From contig NC_067285.1 of NCBI RefSeq assembly GCF_020740795.1, forward strand, positions 16,918,001-16,982,000: a DNA stretch of 64,000 nucleotides, read 5' to 3'. This DNA comes from Apus apus. Its lineage: Eukaryota > Chordata > Aves > Apodiformes > Apodidae. The position numbers and the translations under genes are program-made. Of the stretch, positions 56,826 through 64,000 are shown one piece after another. Below the pieces are notes generated by a model. That model worked only from the letters and a program-made list of their open reading frames with translations. It was not told the DNA's origin and did no database searches. The stretch's first letter is position 1. Every line of letters starts with the position of its first letter.

Positions 56826-59800
56826 TTTCACATTCCAAATATTATTTGCAGGTGATACTTTTTATTTGTGTATATATTATACACATATAAAAGAAACCCA
56901 AGAAAGCATATTGCCCAATGCAGTGTTGTACTGCGTGGAACATGTACAATGTTGAAGATCAGGTGGGTTTTACGTATAACAAGAAGTTCTTGATAAAAAT
57001 ACAGCATGGAACCCCAATCATATAAATTAACACTTGGACATATCCTTGCATTTATGTGAAGTTTTGCTAATTTAAACAGGACTCCACCCAGAAAAAAAAA
57101 GCTTTCAGTTACATAGACCCAGTTGGAGGATGGGGCTTTGTACCATGTATAGCTAGAAATACGTGAATGTCTAAAAAATTACAAAGAAATCAGCAGAATA
57201 AAACATTATGTAAAAGTGTGTCTTTCTCTGACTTATGCTGAAGCAGCTTCAAACAAATCTCTGGTATAACACTGGGCTGTTACTGTGCTAAAAGCTAGAA
57301 GGACAGCTTATTTTCTAGCTAGCATCATTTTTCTGTATCTGAAGTGTCACACATAACTTGCATGAGTTTTGCATGTCAAGTCATTCCACTGTAATTGCAA
57401 TTATTTAATCTTAAAATAATTTATTCATTGTTCCAAATGAAGGTAGTGAATGCGAAGTCTGTTTTTTCCATTATCCTGCAATGAAGCTTAGTAACAGATA
57501 ACTTCTGAAATTCAGAGAACTTTGAATGTGGCAGGGCAAATTCAGTTGGTGTAGCATATGCAGCTCAAGGAAAGCTACATATATCTGTTACATTATGCCA
57601 AGTCTGAATTTGGCATGAAAATCAATTACAAACTGAAAGTTAAAATAGTATTTTGTTTACATACATCTCGAGCATCACTTGTAAGAAACATGTGCTGCAG
57701 CTGAAGGTCTTTTGGTGCAGCTCAGGAAGAGAGCTCCAGTTGATTTTAGGCACCTTTGCACTTTACTTGAAGTTATCAAACCTTATGCTCCAGTGCCTTA
57801 GTTAAAATACACCCAGGAATACTTTGTATGTTTATACACATTTCTAACAGTTCTAACATTCACAGATGTTGATTATCAAAGAAGACTTATACTACACACT
57901 TCAGCTAATCACACAAGCTGACTCTGCCAACTGACTTCTCCCTGTGCTCACAGCGACCCCAAAAAGGGCAGAGCATTATGGTGCTGCTGAAAGCAGCTGC
58001 AGCAGAAAAATAGTTATTTAGACATACAATGTGCATTTTAAAAAGCTAGTCCTAAACAGCAAGCTTCTGTATTACAGCTTTTTATATTAAATGTTATTTT
58101 AAAGGAAAACAAAATCCCACGTGAACACTGCTACTCTAATATAAAGTAAATTTTCTTACGCCTTTTTATCCATAGCTGCCTATGCTCTGGTTGGTATTCA
58201 GTTTAATAACTACCTATTCCATGAGTATTTACAGTGTGACCGGAAAGATTTTAAACTACGTTTCCCTTTTTTTTCTTAATACATACATTTCCAGAAAACA
58301 TCTTGATAAATCAAAACTTGCTCAACAGGTTTCCTTCATACATTTTTAGCTTTTATATGAGCATAATGCAAGCCCCACATGAAGTGAAATATATTTTATT
58401 ATTTCTCAGTGTTGGCTCCACATCTGTGATTGCCAACTCAGTTTGTCTATGTCCTCTCCAAATCACTTAGTATAGCAAAAGAATGAAATGGAAAGTTATG
58501 AAACAATCTCCAATCTACCAGCAAATCATGAAGTGTTTTCTACTTGTCATTTGTTTCAGTCTTTTACTTAAGGTCCTATTGAATTATGTGCAGCAATTTC
58601 TGATTTTTCTCATTATACTTACCTACATGCACTCTCAATCAAATTATATAGATAATGGCTAGGTATCCTTCTCATTATGAACATATTAGGGACATCTGGC
58701 TGAGTTTAAGTGGAGTTGGATAACCTTGCTAATCTACCAACATTTATTTACAAACGCTATACCCCTCTATATTGCCTCACAGTTGTACCTTGAGATGGTT
58801 ATGCTTCATGGAATTGTATTTCAGAGCCAGCCAGATCCATACTACTACATTAGCACTATGATAATTTTCCAGAGTTAGCTGAAATAATATGAGGGCCTTA
58901 TGGGAATTCACTGTTAACTCCTTGGTTTAAAGGAAGAATTTACAAACTTGCAAGGGTGTAAGTCACTTTACATTCACAATACCTCTGAAACTAGCCATGA
59001 TACACTGGGGGGTGGTAATGGATTAATCTGCTGAATTAATCTCCTGAAGTACACAACTGTACTATCAGTTTGGTTGTTCCTTCAGGAAATTTTACCTGTA
59101 GTCAAGCACTAATGATTTGGGAAGTTCTTAATGCCTGTGTCATTTTTGGAAGGTGAACTGATTACTATAAAATGCTGAATCTAAATCTGTTCTCTTTTGA
59201 AAATCTCTTTCTCCAGTCAATTTCTGTCAGGTAGAGATTCACAGGGACTACAGCCAGTTTCTTATTGTGTAAGTATGGCATTCCATTGCACCACATAAGG
59301 AATTGAAGTATTTTTAGAACTGAACTCATAATCCTTAGAGCAGGAAAGTGAAAAGGCTCATTAGGTGGCTCCCTGTGCTGTTCCTGATTTCAGAAACTGG
59401 GCATTTTCACAGTCCCTCTGAGCATAAGGGCATATTCTGTCCTGGTTCTCTGCTCAGTATTCCTTCTGGTATCCGTGGAAGTCCCAGACAAAAACTAAAA
59501 TAGAACCTTTTCTTATATATACATTGATACTTTTTTAAAACATCCTTTAAAAAATCCACTTCTTTCAGCAAAATCTGTTACTTGTGGCTGACTGGCTGTC
59601 TTCTGCAGTTGTAATGGATTTTCTAAACCCCCTAATAATTTTGTTTATGACTGACAGAGTATGTAAAGTACTAAAAGTATTATAGAAGACAGTATTGAAG
59701 GTTATTAATGGATACTGCTGATCCTTAACACTGCTTAGTCATGATAATGTCTAAGTAAGAAGAACTGGTAATGGAATTGTATTGTACTCCTACAACTACT

Positions 59801-59907
59801 TCATTATGGTTTTAAAGAAGCACAAATATAAAAGAATATAAAGTTCTCTACTCTGAAAAGGGTATATAAAATACATGCACAATACCTGATGTTACACCAT
59901 ATGTAGC

Positions 59908-59946
59908 TTTTTTTCTTTTTTTTCTTTTTTTTCTTTTTTTTTTTTT
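59908..59946 (+). repeat. Poly(T) tract with C interruptions
   Basis: T runs of seven or more separated by single C bases. On the - strand this is an A-rich tail-like sequence. No element body was recognised on either side. Confidence 0.85.
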
Positions 59947-61719
59947 GTAATGTCCAGGACTTGCAGGTTTTTTGTTTCTGTTTATTCTCCACTGAAAAAA
60001 TATTCCAAAATGCACTCTTCCTACAGAGAAGAAAATTCAGTAAGATAAAACCTCATTCTGTAAGGTAACAAGCCAAAAAGAAGCAGGGACAAATTGTATT
60101 ACTGGTTTGGACTGATTTTACTTACAACTTTTCTTAATTATCTCTTTTTTTTAAGGGGTGATGACAGCCATCCAAAGTACACTTGAGGATGGGAAACAAT
60201 TATTAGCATAGTCAATATGTGTGATGTGCTTTAATATGTTCTAGAGGGAAGCTAAATATCTAACAGCTGTATTTATGTATATGAGCATTAAAAGATATTG
60301 TGTTAGTATTCTATGAAAATAAAGACTATTTAAACCATAGAAGTAACAAACAGTCCTCAGACTGTTGATGAACACTGATGCACCAAGAGAAAGCAGAGAA
60401 GTTAGCATGTCCAAAATATTACAAGTATGGACAGAATACAAGCCCACAGCGAGTCTGTGTGTTCCTTACCATGAAATACGTAATGTGCTCCTCCTCAGTG
60501 CGGAACCCTGAAAATCCAGATGATCAGCCTGTTCTTGCAAAAGATGGCAAAAGACTTACAAACTTCATCTGCTACTTCAACATTCTCGCAATCTGTGGCA
60601 ATTTTTCCTTTTGACATCTCTCTATCAGTCTCAATGATGATGACACGAATGGAGTGGTAAGCAGGCTACTTCCCACTGAAAGAGCCAAGGCCCTGCATAG
60701 GCAGGACAGAAGTTAAACTAGGTTCAGCAGATGGAAAATCCAAACCTAAACACTCAGTGTTCTCAGCTGTTAATGCCTCCCCTGCTGCCTAGCAGGCTTT
60801 GTCTTCGATTTGTTAATACATATTGCAGACACTCGCAGCCACCTTTCCTATGCCTGCAAGCCTTCTCCTCCCACATTTGCTCATCTGGAGACCTAAGCAT
60901 TGTAGTAAAGCTGTGATTTAGACCCCAATTGATTACAATTGCTAAACATGTTTTTGTGGTCAGGAACTAAATGATAAATGTTGAGGTCTTGGAGAGTTTG
61001 ATCCCTCAAGACCAAGCTGCGGTACACTGCCTGCTCACTGCTAATGGCAACTTTCTTCATTACTGATGACTCTGAATTCTAATGGCTGGTGTTACAGCCA
61101 TGTCTCTGTTTATAGTTCACTTACACAAAGTGCTCAGAGGCCAACCTAACCCTATTCCTATTCAGGAATTTTCCTGATATGAACTATAGCTACAAAGGCC
61201 TCCAGTGTGCTACACAGAAGTGGTGTTGTATTTGCACTTTGAGACTTCAAATTTCTCCAGTTAATTATGGTAGTATAATACTTCTGTCTTCAAATTTGTG
61301 ACAGTAGAAAGCAATTTGCCCCAAATATGCATATTTATGTTCATATAATTGTTTATTCTCCAAATAAACAGAAGTGGATGATGGCAATAATTATGTTGCT
61401 GTTCCAAATCTCCCATTTATCATGTCCATTTTTGAATACTCAAAAGTTGTTTTCAACTCAGCCTTACTTTATGCTCCCTACTGAATTATTTCAATTGAAG
61501 AAGGACTTTCTGACCCATTCTCACTTCCTGTTTGAAGGCCTGGATAGTGACAGCAGTATGTTAGCAAGTTGTCAACCTGCCCAGATGGTGAATATTCAAG
61601 AATGCTGAAAGAGCTTCAGAATAAACAGGCTGATCTGCTAAGAATACACAGTCCTTCATTAAAAACTGTTTATGTGCAAAAGCACTGGAAGTAACAAATA
61701 GTGTGTCTATTTTTTAAAA

Positions 61720-62190
61720 AAAGTTCATGGGATGACCAGCAGAGTTTCAGACCAGTAAGATCCACATTTATATCTGGTGAAATAACTGAAATGATAATTG
61801 AAAGTGCAGCTATAAAATTTCAGGAGAAAATAAGTAACTAAACAAGCAGGACAGGCTGACTAGTAAAGTTCAGGGTCCAGAAATGCAAAATATTATACGT
61901 AGGAAAGAAATGGTTGCAAGGTTTAAAATTAGCAGTAAAGAAGGGCAACTTGACATTGCTGTGAACAACTCAGCAAGACAGTGATTTCAACATAGAGCTA
62001 TGCAGGATAGTAGGGAATATACAACATTACATGTTATGGTAAATCACTGCTGTTGCCTTATCTGAGATACTGCATGCAGTGTTAATGTACCCATCTCAAA
62101 AAACACACTACAGAATGATTAACGACTCAGAGAAATGTTGAAAAAGTCATTGAAGATGTGGAACAAGGTGACACTTAACTTTAGCAAACA
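61720..62190 (+). mobile_element. Probable decayed CR1/L3-type LINE fragment
   Basis: Phrases such as GACCAGCAGAGTTTCAGACC, CAGGGTCCAGAAATGCAAAA, TATCTGAGATACTGCATGCA, GTGTTAATGTACCCATCTCA and AAAAACACACTACAGAATGA occur in the order expected for the 3' part of an old CR1/L3 reverse-transcriptase region. Stops are frequent and the edges cannot be placed. This is recognition by resemblance, not by alignment. Confidence 0.35.
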
Positions 62191-64000
62191 CCAAGCCATA
62201 AGCCAAAGTACATTCCCCTCCAACTTGAACTGTGGCTTCCATCACAACAGGCAGTTGTTGAGAAGAACATGGCATTCATCAAACAGTCAAGCATGGACAA
62301 ATTACATTAAAGTTGCATTTCTCTATTTCTGCACTTAAAATAATTTATAATTATTAGGGAATAAAAGGTTCTTTGGAATTCTGTCAGAAGCATCTGGCTG
62401 TAGCTATTTTGGACAAGGGAACAACTAAGCAGCTGGATAAGGAAGTTGCTCCAGCGTGGCATTTCCAATTTTCTGTCTTTGAGACACATTGCTCAGAAAT
62501 TAGCTCAACTTTGTTGCTGAGATTCGCAAAGTAAAATATATAAAATGTACATATGAATTAGTTGTTCAGAAGCATTTACAACACTGAGAACAGAAACAAT
62601 GAACAAATATGGAAGGTACGACCAACATGTATTTTGAGGATGTGAGCAACTAGAAAATTTTGGCAAACTTTGCAGGCGCTTGAAAATGTAATTGCACAGT
62701 GTTGGCTGGCTTCAGCTAGGTAAGTCCTGACAAACACAGATTCCCTTGGGAAGAACAGAAGTCAGTCTTTTTATAAGCTTATTATTAGAAGTTGAATATT
62801 AGAATTGCAGAAATATTAGTTGCCAAGTACCTTATGATTAACCAGGCAATGATATTATCTTGTGAGGCAGCAACTTCTAAACCACAAGAATAGATTGCCA
62901 ATGTTGGAAAAAAACCCAAACAAACAAAGAATTAACCCCAAATTCCACAATTTTGAAATAACTGTGAAATTTCAAAACCTGCTCCCTTTTGTCCTCCATA
63001 TACAACATATACTGCCCATTCAGGAAAACAACCAGTAAATATGTTGCTCCAGAGTGCAAAACAAAGGAAGAAAAAGGACAAAGCTGGAATAGAAACAATA
63101 GTTTGTGGTAGGGAAATCTGTTTGGTTTTGGAAAGTTTAATAGCACCTCTGAATGCCTAAATTTTCTGATACATATCAAACTACTGAAAAGAGAACATCC
63201 TTTAAATGTTTACATTTGAAGGCATTACCTATCTGCATTATAAAACGCAAACACCACCAAAAATCCACTGCTTTTAAATAATCCATATGTGCTGGCATTA
63301 ACACAATCTTAAACCCTATCTCTAACTTTTACTTAGCGTTATTTAAGATAACAGTAACTCCTTCAAACTAAATTGACTTCAAGGCTGAGACCAGGGAAAA
63401 ATATCTGGTACAGCAGCCGCCAGGAAAGCTCTGCCTTTCTACATGGGGTTCTGGAGTACATCAACCTGCAACTGCAGTATTATAATCATACTATATTAAC
63501 TTGAACCAAATAGGAAATGAATGTCCCTTCCAGACTTACAACTCACTTCAGAATTTTGCAAAGTTATTTTGAGAGCAGTGACACTATCACAGTACCTAAG
63601 AATGAGACAAAATTAAGACAATTTCAAGTGCTTTACAGAAAATCCTGCTACTGGGCTGGTTGTGACTGTTATCTACAAGTATGCATAAATGTAACTGGGT
63701 AAAATTGCAAAATAATCAGTTAATTCAATGACATGAACTGTAAAGTCTGCCTGGCAGGACTATTACAAATCAACTATGCTACAGTGATATTACTGTATAG
63801 AACCAGAACTTCTCTTAAGCCATTAAACTGCAAAGTTTTGTTTCCCTGTCTAAGAGTACCTTGTAGCCCTCCTTGTGCCTGCACAAGGAGGAGCAGCCCA
63901 GAAGCTGCCTTTGGAAGGAGAGGACAAGCTCTATGTGTGCCTCAACAGTGTCAATTTCCTTGAAGTACAGCCACGGACAGGAGGCACTCCTCCCACAGAC

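Larger units (their letters stand above)
56826..64000. other. Intergenic region downstream of LGI1
   Basis: About 7.2 kb, AT-rich, with no ORF that carries a recognisable domain. It contains a T/C-rich tract near 59908 and a probable decayed LINE at about 61.7-62.2 kb. In other amniotes the next gene on this side, SLC35G1, lies tens of kilobases away, so its absence here is expected. Confidence 0.6.

Overview
This window is vertebrate nuclear DNA, most likely from a bird. Three observations support that: AT-rich sequence with one sharp CpG island; several CR1 LINE 3' ends in the form common in birds and their archosaur relatives; and compact introns around three genes whose order matches the amniote PDE6C - FRA10AC1 - LGI1 block (human 10q23.33). 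The species cannot be named from the sequence. CR1 is also abundant in turtles and crocodilians, so 'bird' is probable rather than certain.

Layout. (1) Positions 1-1403 on the + strand hold the last intron and last coding exon of a gene that fits PDE6C, the cone photoreceptor phosphodiesterase alpha' subunit. The exon encodes an Ala/Gly run and ends in a CaaX box, C-I-I-L. (2) About 1404-4510 is the tail-to-tail space with the 3' UTRs of PDE6C and FRA10AC1. (3) Positions 4511-26772 on the - strand hold the complete FRA10AC1 coding region: 14 coding exons, 990 nt, 329 residues. All splice phases close exactly. Its first exon lies in a CpG island at about 26450-27540. (4) From about 27.6 to 44.6 kb there is an intergenic stretch with CR1 remnants and one unassigned exon-like ORF on the - strand at about 40.3-40.6 kb. 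(5) Positions 44942-56482 on the + strand hold the complete LGI1 coding region: 8 exons, 1632 nt, 543 residues, with a poly(A) signal at 56802. (6) From 56.8 to 64 kb there is intergenic sequence with a probable decayed LINE and no gene that I recognise.

The genes are independent vertebrate loci, not an operon. FRA10AC1 is a nuclear, splicing-associated protein. LGI1 is a secreted synaptic ligand of ADAM22/ADAM23. PDE6C is the cone cGMP phosphodiesterase. I found no novel multi-gene system, CRISPR array, tRNA or rRNA gene, or recognisable viral insertion. The points most worth checking are: an 84-bp LGI1 intron that is in frame and free of stops; a shifted LGI1 start codon with an overlapping uORF; lineage differences in the LGI1 EPTP domain (one shorter loop and one missing N-glycosylation sequon); no CGG tract at the FRA10AC1 promoter; a strong CTCF-like motif inside FRA10AC1; and the unassigned candidate terminal exon. 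Comparisons with human proteins were made from memory, not by alignment.
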